Shown here: positions 52,145 to 62,187 of the stretch, one piece after another
How positions within the stretch are numbered: the first letter of the stretch is position 1
How the letters are laid out: the number at the start of each line of letters is the position of its first letter
Source of the DNA: Helopsaltes ochotensis
Lineage: Eukaryota; Chordata; Aves; Passeriformes; Locustellidae
Length of the DNA: 64,000 bases
NCBI GenBank assembly: GCA_013400155.1
Contig: VXBM01000426.1
Span: forward strand, 310,001-374,000
Direction of reading: 5' to 3'
The notes under the pieces: model-generated
The model's database searches: none
Told to the model about the DNA's origin: nothing
What the model saw: only the letters and a program-made list of their open reading frames with translations
Made by a program: the position numbers and the translations under genes

Positions 52145-52674
52145 TTTGTTCACGTTTTTTCTTTATTTAGGTAGGAAAAGCACCTTATTCCCGCTCCTTG
52201 TCAGCCCCGGGGCACCACCGCAGACTTCCCCACGTTGTTCCCCCCCTCCCAGGTAGAACCCAGCCTCGTCCTTGTGCAGGGCTCTGGGGGGAGAAGATGC
52301 CTTTCCACGTGTGGGGGAACCCAAAAGAGGACAGCGAGGGAGCCGAGGGTGTCCGGGCGCACCCAGACCCGCCGCTCTCCCGTGTGTTGACGCCGCGCCG
52401 GCTCTGCGGGGCCGGCCGCATTTCCAACTCCCCACACCCCCTTGGGATTTTTTTTTTCCTTTATATTTTTCCTGCTTTTGGCACGGGGAGAGGCGGAGCC
52501 GAGTGGGGGTGAGCGGCGCTCCCCGGTGCCCCGCGCAGTCCCCGCTCTGCCCAGCACCCAGCGCTCCCAGGACATCGATTCGGAAACACCGCGGAGCAGC
52601 AGCCGCGGCGATGCCTGGCAGGCTCCTCCCAAAATCCAGGCACGTTCCGGGGGAGACCCGCCCGTCCCCGCTGC
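52145..52674 (-). other. RAMP1: RAMP1 3'UTR
   Basis: Minus-strand sequence from the RAMP1 stop codon to just past the first AATAAA. It is strongly GC-rich with many CpGs. The lower boundary is an estimate placed 15-20 bases beyond the signal. The length, roughly 0.5 kb, suits the short RAMP1 mRNA known from mammals. Confidence 0.65.
52162..52167 (-). terminator. RAMP1: Poly(A) signal AATAAA, RAMP1
   Basis: The + strand reads 'tttatt', so the minus strand carries AATAAA, preceded by 'ctacctaaat' and followed by a poly-A and 'cgtgaacaaacc' stretch. It is the first canonical hexamer downstream of the RAMP1 stop codon. Confidence 0.7.
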
Positions 52675-52980
52675 CTACACGATGCCCTCGCTGCGTTTGC
52701 TCCTCCACACCACGAGCGCCGTCATCAGCAGCGTGACCAGGACGGGCAGCACGATGAAGGGGCACAGCACGCCGTTCGGGGGGTCGTGCAGCGCCCGGCC
52801 CGACGGAGAGCAGTTCCTGAAGTATTGCCTGTGCACGGCCACGAAGAACTCGTCCACCAGCCGGTTGGGCCAGTAGCAGTCGAGCCTCTCGGCGATCAGC
52901 GCCGTGCAGTTGGTCAGCTCGCCGTAAGTGCTGCAAGACACAGGGGACAGCGGCTGGCACCGGGCACGGCCACGCCACCC
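52200..52980. promoter_or_regulatory. CpG-dense block over RAMP1 3'UTR and last exon
   Basis: CG dinucleotides are frequent here, with clusters such as 'gacgccgcgccggctctgcg' and 'gagcagcagccgcggcg', in contrast to the CpG-poor sequence over most of the window. It covers the end of RAMP1, not its promoter. I did not compute CpG observed/expected. Confidence 0.6.
52675..52930 (-). CDS. RAMP1: RAMP1 exon 3, terminal coding exon (residues 65-148)
   Basis: Read on the minus strand, the acceptor 'ctgtgtcttgcag' ends at 52931; one base completes Gly64, then 84 codons and TAG (52675-52677). It carries Cys72, Cys82 and Cys104, the conserved YWPN motif of the CGRP-site region, the transmembrane helix and the tail. 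The sequons are Asn-Cys-Thr at 52903-52911 and Asn-Cys-Ser-Pro with its Asn codon at 52813-52815. The alanine at the position of human Trp74 is at 52900-52902. The exon is GC- and CpG-rich, which gives long but meaningless open frames in other frames across it. Confidence 0.97.
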
Positions 52981-55900
52981 TCCCCCCGGTGCAACACATT
53001 GTATACGCTGCTTGTAAAATACCAAACACCACATAAGTTACAACATATATACACCTGAAAGCAATATAATATATCCCCACATTGTATAGAGTGCTTATAA
53101 AATACCAAACACCCCATAATTTACAATATATGTATACCTGAAAGCAATATAATATACCCCCCTCCCTGCACAAGATAATATATTCTATAACGGAGGCGTG
53201 TGCTTGAGATTCTACTACAGATTCGAGTTCTTGAAGTTTTTAGCTGTTTGTTTTTGTTTTTTTTTTTTGCTTTATAAATATATATATATAGTGGGGTTTT
53301 GAAAATCTAGGTAACCTATAAAAATATATGCGGTTTGGAGTTCATTGCTGGAGAGGTAAAAAGGTAACTGGGGGTTTTAAATTCCCACCAGGTTTTGCTG
53401 CTTTGATGGCAGTTTTCAAGTGCTCGCCCACAGCCAAAAGCAGTTTTCATTTATGGGCTGATGTGGTGGTGGTGGTTTAATTTACAGAAGGAAATGGAAA
53501 CAGAAATAGTATTCACAGGAATAAATGAAAACAGAAATAGCATTCGCAGGAGTAACAAGTTTGGAGGGTTTTTGCTTAGTTTGTGTTAATTTTTGCAGAA
53601 TTTCCTGGCTGAACTGGTGCTGTTAGAAAATAGAGGCTAGACCCACAGTTTTTAAGTAGACCTTGAGGAAACCCATCCCAACCTGGCCTTTGGAGCACCA
53701 TCCTCCAGCTTGTGTGAGTTCAGTCCAAAGGGGGACAGAAATAAATACACTGAATCTACTTTAAAATACCCTTAATTTGCCTAAAACTGGGGAGGTTTCA
53801 CAGAAACCAGCCGAGCAGGCCCACAACCCATCCCACCCCTCTACAACCAGTAAGTCCATTTTTCCCTTTTTTTAAAAAATACCTGGAAAACCAGGAGCAG
53901 CCCTGAGGCAGAGGCGCTGTCCCTGTGCCAGGCCATCCAGCCATCCTCTGGAATGACAGGTAAAACCCTCCCTGCTTTAAAACTGGCCAGGCATAAAAAC
54001 ACAGATACAAATTTCCCCCCACCCCGTCCCAATTAGTCACGTCTAATCCTGGAGAAATGAAGCAAAGCAAACCCCAGCTCTCCAATTAAAAACCTGCCTG
54101 GGGGAAGAAATATTTTGGAAGCAGCTTCCCAGCCACTCTCCACAGCCCCAAGGCAGCTCCTCAGCTGGGTTTGGGGTTTGGGGGCAGGCTGTGCCCATAC
54201 AGCCAGAGATTTAATTAACGGGGCCTGCAGCTGCTGAAAGCAGCTTCTGCGCAGCATCCCAGTGTGCCAAATTACCATTTCCAGTTCCTCAGCATCCTTA
54301 GGAGATGTCGGGAGCTGCAGCATCCTCAGGAACCAGAGGGAAAGTGTTAACAGGCGAATAAAAGCTATTTTTAAAGCTGAAGGGCCATAGAGCAGCTGGC
54401 TTAGCCCTTCCCTGGCTCCAAGTGCGCTTCCATGGGGATAAATCCCTGCTCCCATCACTCTGTGTGAAGACATGCAAGGAACCAAAGCCCAGAGGTGCTA
54501 GCAAATGAAAGGATAAACTGTCCCTGCCCTTTCCGGGGAGGCAGCAGCCCTGTTCCAGCACTCAGCCACCTCTGGATGTGAGGATGGACCCGAGGAGAGG
54601 AGCTGGGCAGCCACAGCCCCACGGGCAAGGAGGAGGCCGTGGGGCTGTGACTGGAGGGAGGGCCCTCCATCCTAATGGCGTGGCTTAACACATCCTAAGT
54701 CTCTTGTCCCTTTTGTTTTTGCTCTTTTCAGGGCTCCCTGCTGCAGATGCCATCCTCAGCAGGAGCAGGGTACTCCTTCCCTCTGCCCCACACGCGCCAG
54801 AGGCCAGCGGGGAGTGGGTGGGAGGGTCCCAAAGGGAAAAGAAGCTGTTCTCAGGAACAGGTCCAAGTGCAGAAGTGCCACCGAGCGCTGCTGAGCTCCT
54901 GGCCCGGGGAGAGCAAGGCTGGGGGCTCTTCAAGAGCCGATTTCTGCCCTGTGCTGGCACAGAGCAGACCTGACCACGGCACTTCCATCAAGGACCAACT
55001 CAAAGCAAAGCTGAGCTCTCAGCTGTGGCCGAGTGCTCTCACCTCTTCCACTTCATCTCACAGACCCCCAGACGGCCCTGCAAGGCTCCACCACCTCCTG
55101 TCCCCCCCGAATGCATCCACTCACAGGGCACTGGGGGCCCACACTGACCACAGCAGCCGGGAAGGGATGACCAGGGTTAACCAGGGCATTCCCTGTCAGA
55201 CGGGATCAGGATCCCTCTGGAGAGCAGCAGTGCCGATGCCTGCGCCCGAGTGTGCCATGGAGAACTTTCATCCCACAGCCTCTCCAGAACAGCATCTGCT
55301 TCTCTCTCTTCTCACCAGCAGGGCCACGTTATTCCCAGCCTGATCCCACTGGGAATTCAGCCTGGGCTGGGGGTGAAATGCCTCAGGAAGGGGGAGTTGT
55401 TTCCCTGCCCAGCTTTGCCCTGGAAAGCCGTGTGCCCCCACGCACCCCAGCACGCTCAGCAGGGCAAAGCTGCAAGGATGAGCCTCAGTCACAGAGTTAA
55501 AACTCTCTGCAGAAGGGTTGGAGCCTGAGTGGGGGTGAACCAGCTTGAACTTTACCCTGTTTGTCAAAGTTCTCACATGGAGGTCACGATTTGCCCACAT
55601 GGATAACGTCAATCTCTACTCAATAATTATTTTGCTCACTTCAACAATTTTGCTTCAACATTTCAATGTTTCAATAAATAGGGCAATATATACAGCTACC
55701 TATGCTATGTAGTGAATAATTGGATGCAGCCACACCCAGACCCCACCCCAGGAAATCAAGGGGGTCCTTTCTGCATCTCCTGACTCAACAGGAGGGCTTC
55801 CCTAATAAACTTTGTTCCAAGCTTCCATTCCACCTGTAGCAAAGGTGGAGTCAAGCTTCTGGCTTTCAGACAAGCCCACAGCTCCCTTGCAAACCTCCAT

Positions 55901-58900
55901 AAAAATATTAAGCAGCTGCTCTAGGACAGCACTGGGAAGAGGGTTAAGTTTTCCCAAACAATCCCACCACTGCCAGCAGACAGACACCTGGCCCTGAAAA
56001 GCTCAACTGTGCTTCAGAATATCTTTCCCCTACCCAGTGTGAGCTGCAGTTGGAACTGTTTTCCCTGTCACCATGGAAATGGTTTGGGTTTAAAGGATGC
56101 TGTGGCTGGACTGCGTGGGGATGAAGGGCTGCAGGCAGGATGCATGGATGGGGTTGGGCCACTGGTGGGAAGAAACAGTCAGAGAATGATTTAGGGTTTG
56201 ATGACATCGGAATGTTTATACTGCTACAAATCCTAACAAATTCCTGTGGGTTTTTTTTTACCACTGCAGCCAAGTCTGGAAGTGGCTCTGGCATTCCTTG
56301 ACAGCACTTGGATGTGGATGGTGTTGCACTAGGACTGGGGTTCACGGGATTGACAGCTCTCTCTTTCGCCTCGAGTATCTCAGTATTTCCTACCCTCCCT
56401 GAATCCCTTGCTTCAGAAGGGAAAAAAAGGAAACACCACAAGGCTCTGCTTTTGCTTTGCAAATTAAAAGGAAACATTGATTTCCTCCTCTGCAAGGCTG
56501 CAGGGTGAGCCTGGAGCCAGGCTAAAGGGGTATCCAGAAGGGACCTGGCAAGCTGAAGACAAATAAGTAGATAATGAGATAATAAGAGAATGGATCAATC
56601 TGTTTTCTGCAAATAATGGCTAAATAACCTGAAGACAGAGTGTGAGTGCGCTGACAGCTGGGAGAGCAGCTCCATCCCTGGCTGCCAGAGCAGCACCATC
56701 CCCATGGTGAGCTCCTTCCCGCAGGACACCCGGGGGAAAGCATTCCATGGAGATTTTCAGGAATGCCACAGGGGGGATATATTTGGGATCAGGATGCCTG
56801 GCTGGGCTGGAGTGACACCCGCAGCTGTGGCAGCACCCCGTGAGCGTCCCCCTCCTGCAAATCCATTCCCTGGCCAAGGCCCCGCAGCCAAAACCGAGCG
56901 GGAAAAATCTCCCCAAGTCACCGGCTCCCGCTGACGCATTCGTGGGTGGGCAGCGGCAGCCCGGCCCCCCCATCCCTGAAATAGCTGCCTCGAGGGACAC
57001 CACAGCTAATCCCCCTGGCTCAGCCACCACGCTGATGAAGCTGGAGCTGGAATCAAAATAGCCGAGCTGATCTTTGGGATAATTCATCGGGCACAGCTGA
57101 GCTCTTGGCCAGAGCAGCTCGGCCACCACCGCGGCGTGGAGGAGCCCTGGACACCAAAGATCCCAAGGTGCAGCTCCAGTCCGGCTTTGGAATCCCAGGG
57201 CAGCCAAACTTACACAACACAAGTTCCCTCAGTCCATGAGAAAGAACTTGTGTATCAAAATCCACCCGTTTTCCTGAAAAATAAGTGAGGCTCAGAAAGG
57301 CAGCAGAGCTCAAGGGGGTTGGACAAACCTTCCCAGAGAGTCAGTGCTGGTCCACGTGGCCCAACCCAAGCTCACCCAAGGCTCCTGCTCCAGAGAGAGC
57401 CCTTGGATACACCAGAGCAGCAGGAGCAGCGGTGCAGGAGCTGAGCTGACGCCTCTGAGGGCGAGGTGGGAGCAGCATCTGCTGCCTACAAACAGGACCA
57501 GTGACCCACGAGTACAGACTCTGCTGAGACAATTCATTAATCCAGATGTTCCCATCCTGCCAGCCTCAACTGAGCAGGAAATGATGGAGCCTAGAGGCAT
57601 TTCCCGGCTAAGTGCTGCATGCAGGAAATCGGAGCTCCAAACACGATGCTGCTGGTGGCCCAGAGGTAAAAATCTCCCAATGTTCCTCCTTGTTTCAGAC
57701 AGGTTTCCCATATCAAAATGCCTTGGTTTGGGGGAAGATCTGGAGAGAACAGGCTCTAGGCAGGTGCTTTATTTCCATTTTTTGTCTCACACCTGGTGGA
57801 AGACAAAATCCTTCCCCTAGAACCAGAGGGGTGACCAGTCAGCTATGCCACCCCCTGCCCACTTCCCTTTCCCCAAAAAGGGGATGGTGATTCCCACACA
57901 CATCCAGGGAGCAAGGTGTTGAGCCCACCCAAACCCCATGTCCTTGCAGCTGATTCACTGCAGTAACTGAACTATTTCTACGCTATTTTTCCAGCATCCT
58001 GAGGGCACAAGAGGATCAGAGGAAGGTCATCTCTCAAATAACCCTGAGCCATGTGTTCACACGGAGCAAATGGACTCTTGGCAATCAAATGAAACCCTTC
58101 GAGCTTAATCAACATTTCCTCCAAGTGCCTCAAGGGTAAGGAGTTTAGCTGAAGCTATTTAGGAGACAAACAGGACATGTGAGATGAAGAACAAGATGGT
58201 GAGGGCTGGAACAACATCAGCAGCCCTGGGCATTTCTGAGCACCAGATGAGGCTTCTCAAAACCAAAAACCTCCCACAGTCTTCGAGGTCTCTTTCCTTC
58301 CCCTCCATTCTGCCATGGATCAAGGGGGAGGAAAACCCAAGAGTATGTTTAGAATCACAGAGCAGAATCACTGAATCATTAAGGCTGGAAAAGACCTCCA
58401 AGATCTTGGAGTCCAACTTTTGACCAAAAGATGAATACACATACTTGTGCAGGTTTTAATTTCACGCAGAAGAAAGGGCCATGAAGCAGGAAATCACAAA
58501 AATCTCACAAAAACTCTTAATTTTTGTGCAAAACACTCATGGCACACAGCACCATCTGCTCCCTGTTTCCAGCTGACCCCCATCCTCACTGGTGTCACAT
58601 GAGCTCATTTTCATTCCACTGCTTCATTTTCCCAGAGAAAGGCCATGGAAAGGCACAACATGGAAAGTCAGCTGAAGGGGGAAAGAGGGAGCTTATTCTC
58701 TCAAGCCCTCACACCAACAGCCAGCCACCCCTGACAGTCTTTCAACTTCAGCCAAAACCATCTCAGCAGATTTACACCATGCTGGTACCAAAAGTTTCAG
58801 CTCTGCTGATTATAAATAGGAAAGAGCTAATCCAAAGAAAGCACTGTTTGCAATGAAAATAAAACCAAACCCAAAGGAAATTCCCCCCAAAAAAATCCAA

Positions 58901-60591
58901 CAAACCCCCGCAGAGCAGCATATTCCAAATATGTGACACCCCTGGTGTCCCTGCTGAGGTTGCACTGAGCAGGGTTCCCTTTCCACACCCTCCTTATCCC
59001 ACAGAGATGCTCCCAAGCATTCCACCAGGGAAGCAAGGCGGCATCTCCACTGCTCCCAAGTCGTAAATCACGGCTGACTCCCTGACACTGATTACAAACA
59101 GGAGGCTTAGCAGGCGGCTGCCGCTGCCATACCATCCCAGCCTCTCCCTCTAGTTGCTTGGGAAAATCAACACACAACTTCTGCAGGCAGGGGCTGAGCC
59201 AGCAGCTGCGGTGGGACAGCCTGGGATTGTCTCACACTGAGGGTTTGAGGACATCTCGGTGGGTTATGGGGTTTTCACGCTGAGTTTGGGTGTTTTGAAC
59301 TGTCTGGAGTGCCAGAATGCTGAGAAAAAATGAAAAATCTCATGGAAAATACGTCCATCAAGCTGTGAGGCACCAGCAGCCCCTGTGAGGGGGATCCCAA
59401 TCTGCTCTTCATTAACCCATCAATTTCCAGCACACAGCAGAGCCATGGTCTTCTCCTACCAGAGCTCCACCGCTGGGTGGTGGAGCATGACCACCACCCT
59501 GACTTCCAAACCCTGCTTAGGCTGAGCTCCTTGAAAACCCCTTCAATCCCAGAATGGCTGAGGCTGGAGATGACCTCTGGAGATCCACTTCACCTTGTCC
59601 AAGTGCCCCTGCTCAAGCAGGGCCACCTACACCTGGTTGCTGATGACCACATCCAGCTGTTTTTTTTAGTATCTCCAGGGATTGGAGACTCCACATCCTC
59701 CCTGGGAGATCTGTGCCAACGTTTGGCCACCCTCACAGTGAAAACACATTTCCTGGTTGTCCAGAGAACACCTTCTGTGTGACAACACCTCTGTCCTCCC
59801 ATGCCTCAGTTTCTGCCTGCGTTTTCCCACCAGGACACTTTCCTGGCTCACGTTCAACCTGGTGCCCACCAGAACCACCAGGTTCTGTTCTGGTTTCTCT
59901 CTGGGCACGTCCTGGTGCCTGGGGCTGTTCCTCCTCAGGTGAGGACTGTGCCCTTCCCCTTGCCGAGCTTCAGGAGGTTCCCAGCTTGCTGAGGGCTCCC
60001 TGTGGACAGCAGCAGAACCCCCTGGTGTGTCACCCACCCCTCCCAGTTTGGTGTCACCTGCACTGCTAGAGTTACACTCAGTCCCATCAGCCACATCGCT
60101 GGTGAAGAGGTTAAGCAGGACAGAGTTGACCCCTGTGATACCCCCCAATGTTTGGGCAGTGATCACCCCCAGGCCTGGCTGTTCCAGCACTTCCCAACCC
60201 ACCTCTCCCAGCACACACAGGAGGCAGCGCCACAAACACCCTCTGCTCTCCCCTCCGAACCCTCCATGTGTGACCAGGCTGGAGAGACCCCTCAGGGACC
60301 CAGCAGGGACAGAGCCAGGGCAGCATCAGCAGCCACACAGAGGGAAATCAGGCTGCTTCCCCTCCGTGAAATCCCCGGCGCTAACAGGCCTCCAGCCCAG
60401 AATCCCAGGCGGGAGCAGGACAAGCGGGAGGAGCAGAGGGGCTCTCACTTACCCCACAGTCTCGTCCCAGTCGCACCAGAGGCGCTGGCCGATGCCCTCC
60501 ATGCTGAGCTGGAACTGCTTGAGGCAGTAGTGCCGGATCATCCAGCCGTAGTCGGCCTCCTGGCACGCCGTGGCCGCGATGAAGTGCTGGG
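52675..60591 (-). CDS. RAMP1: RAMP1, receptor activity-modifying protein 1 (5'-partial, exons 2 and 3)
   Basis: Spliced coding region on the minus strand: 60591-60453 joined to 52930-52675. The product covers residues 19-148 when aligned to the 148-residue mammalian protein. Six ectodomain cysteines align to residues 27, 40, 57, 72, 82 and 104, which form three disulfides in the family. A hydrophobic helix (PFIVLPVLVTLLMTALVVW, about 121-139) and a short cytoplasmic tail (RSKRSEGIV) follow. Family knowledge: RAMP1 pairs with the calcitonin receptor-like receptor to make the CGRP receptor, and with the calcitonin receptor to make an amylin receptor, at the plasma membrane. Exon 1 (start codon, most of the signal peptide) is beyond 64,000. 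It is RAMP1 rather than RAMP2 or RAMP3, judged by the tail ending EGIV and by overall similarity. Unusual: Asn at positions 71 and 103 creates two sequons, and position 74 is Ala. Confidence 0.96.
52996..53161. repeat. 83-bp tandem duplication, two copies
   Basis: Copy one starts at 52,996 and copy two at 53,079. Both contain 'aaaataccaaacacc' and 'acctgaaagcaatataatat' in the same spacing, with about eight differences. They lie about 65 bases from the RAMP1 exon 3 acceptor. Confidence 0.9.
53271..53290. repeat. AT microsatellite
   Basis: Short 'ataaatatatatatata' run in RAMP1 intron 2. Confidence 0.8.
53497..53558. repeat. 31-bp tandem duplication, two copies
   Basis: 'acagaaatagtattcacagg' near 53,500 is repeated 31 bases later as 'acagaaatagcattcgcagg', with flanking 'aat' or 'agt' sequence also matching. 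Confidence 0.85.
58349..58424 (-). mobile_element. CR1-type LINE 3'-end fragment
   Basis: The + strand reads 'gaatcacagagcagaatcac' and then 'aaggctggaaaagacctcc' and 'gagtccaac'. This resembles the CR1 subfamily whose 3' end reads 'aaggttggaaaagacctc' in this orientation, and it keeps degenerate terminal 8-bp repeat units. Confidence 0.75.
59544..60235 (-). mobile_element. CR1 LINE copy, longest in the window
   Basis: About 0.7 kb of reverse-complement CR1 on the + strand. It runs from 'cccagaatggctgaggctgg' through the 'ggctcacgttcaacctgg' and 'gcccaccagaaccaccagg' segment to 'gctggtgaagaggttaagca' and 'gacccctgtgataccccc'. It is diverged and 5'-truncated, and has no intact coding frame. 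It ends about 215 bases from the RAMP1 exon 2 donor and is in the RAMP1 sense. Confidence 0.82.
60453..60591 (-). CDS. RAMP1: RAMP1 exon 2 (residues 19-64)
   Basis: Read on the minus strand, the acceptor 'cctgtcttgcag' ends at 60592 and the donor 'gtaagt' starts at 60452. The 139-nt exon starts with two bases completing a codon, then QHFIAATACQEADYG, WMIRHYCLKQFQL and SMEGIGQRLWCDWDETV, and ends with two bases of a Gly codon. The first eight residues are the end of the signal peptide; the mature ectodomain starts near Cys27. Cys27, Cys40 and Cys57 are present. The Gly codon is completed by exon 3, giving TVGTYGEL across the junction. Confidence 0.95.
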
Positions 60592-61752
60592 CTGCAAGAC
60601 AGGCCGGGGCTGTCAGGCCCTGCTCGGGGTCACAGCCCCTGTCCCCACCCCTGCCAAAGCACAGCTGACCCCAGAGCGACCCCAGCTTCTTAAAACCTCC
60701 TTCTCCCACGTTTATTTCCCTCCTCGCAGCCCTGGGACGCTGCACCCTCCCAAGTGCCTGGCGCTGATGAATCAGTCATTCAAGACGCGCTGGGTAGCTC
60801 ATCAACTAGTAAGGATGTGGATTTATTCTCTGGTGATCGCCCCAAATGCCTTTGGACTTCCAATGTCCAGGTTTGGGGGTTAAAAAACAAGTAAAGCTGT
60901 AGGGGAATAAGAGAACCCTGCTGCTGACCCCTGAAAAATCACCTCCACACTTGGGAAAAAATATCCACCTCTGACGGAGCACAGGGACAGACACGGGGAA
61001 ATCCATCAAATCCAGCCCTGGCTGCACAGTGCTGATCGAATTCCCTCCTGGGAATGTGTCCCTGCAACTGCTTTAAAAACAGGGAAGAACAAGGTGCTGC
61101 TTACAGCCTCATGCACAGTCAGTGCAATGTTGCTGGTGAGGGGAAAGGACAGTGATGCTACAAAGGGAAGGAGAAAAAAATCCTTTGGGGGAATGATTTA
61201 GTGAGCCTGGCTATAAATACTAGCACTCCCTTGGTCCCAAAGTGCCAGCTAGTGCCTTTGCAGCTCCTGGAGTGCATTGCAGGCAGGCACCACATACCAG
61301 ATCTATTTTTTGCTATGTGTGAATAACTCTGTGCTTTATTTATATCTGATTTTTTTTTAAGACAACAGAATTGAGCTGCTTATTTGGTGGCCAAGGGACA
61401 TCACCATCCCTCTGCAGCTTCCAAAATCCTCGGAGCACTTAGGTACCAACATCCTGTGGCAATGGGTAGGAAGTTAGGACCTGGTGGGAAGGGCCCCCAG
61501 AGCCTTGGCTGATGTTCCTGGATGGGTGCAGTGCTTCTGACAGCAGCAGCCACTTTGGCCAGACTTGAGATAAAACCATGGGAGCTACTGAGCCAAGAGG
61601 AACTGAAGAGCATTCAACTCTGTTGTAACAACAAAACTGAGTTTATCAAAATCTCAAGTTCTGCCTGGCCGATACCAGCCAGGGGCACAACCCCAGCCAG
61701 GGATAAACCCTGATCCCAGATGGGTGGGTTTGACATGCTTAAGCAAAGCACC

Positions 61753-62187
61753 GAGAGAAGGAGAAGGAGAAGGAGAAGGAGAAGGAGAAGGAGAAGGAGA
61801 AGGAGAAGGAGAAGGAGAAGGAGAAGGAGAAGGAGAAGGAGAAGGAGAANNNNNNNNNNNNNNNNNNNNNNNNNNNNNNNNNNNNNNNNNNNNNNNNNNN
61901 NNNNNNNNNNNNNNNNNNNNNNNNNNNAGGAGAAGGAGAAGGAGAAGGAGAAGGAGGAGAAGGAAGAAGGAGAAGCAGCAGAGGAAGCAGAAGCAGCAGA
62001 AGCAAAAGAAGCAGCCACAGAAGGAGAAGAAGAAGCAGAAGCAGCAGAGGAAGCAGAAGAAACAGAAGAAGCAGCAGCAGAAGAAGAAGCAGAAGCAGCA
62101 GAGGACGCAGAAGAAGCAGCAGAAGAAGAATAGAAGAAGCAGAAGCAGCAGAGGAAGCAGCAGCAGAAGCAGCAGCAGCAGAAAAGG
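61753..62187. repeat. Large homopurine satellite (GGAGAA)n passing into GCAGAA/GCAGCA units
   Basis: Near-perfect GGAGAA hexamers run from 61,753 into an N gap and resume at 61,928. They then decay into 'gaagcagaagcagcagag' type units up to about 62,187. The tract is open in several frames on both strands, which produces predicted Glu/Lys/Arg- or Leu/Ser/Phe-rich proteins that are not genes. Confidence 0.95.
61850..61927. other. Assembly gap (78 Ns) inside the purine satellite
   Basis: Unresolved bases flanked on both sides by the same GGAGAA repeat. The true repeat length is unknown. Confidence 0.99.

Larger units (their letters stand above)
52931..60452 (-). other. RAMP1: RAMP1 intron 2
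   Basis: 7.5 kb GT-AG intron on the minus strand, interrupting a Gly codon after its second base. It contains an 83-bp tandem duplication next to the acceptor, a 31-bp duplication near 53,497, and two CR1 copies (58,349 and 59,544). Long open frames at 54,747-55,343 (+) and 56,620-57,222 (-) are in GC-rich sequence and show no domain. Confidence 0.9.

Noticed and set aside
52163..53173. 336-codon minus-strand open frame overlapping RAMP1 exon 3
   Set aside because: It reads RAMP1 exon 3 in a shifted frame, crosses the true acceptor and enters the 83-bp duplication. The composition is that of GC-rich shadow sequence and no domain is visible. RAMP1's own frame is clearly the coding one.
54747..57222. 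Open frames of about 200 codons in RAMP1 intron 2
   Set aside because: The GC-rich composition lowers stop-codon frequency, and no domain or exon-like structure is visible.
60002..60883. 293-codon plus-strand open frame
   Set aside because: It starts inside a CR1 copy and runs antisense through RAMP1 exon 2. No domain or plausible splice structure.
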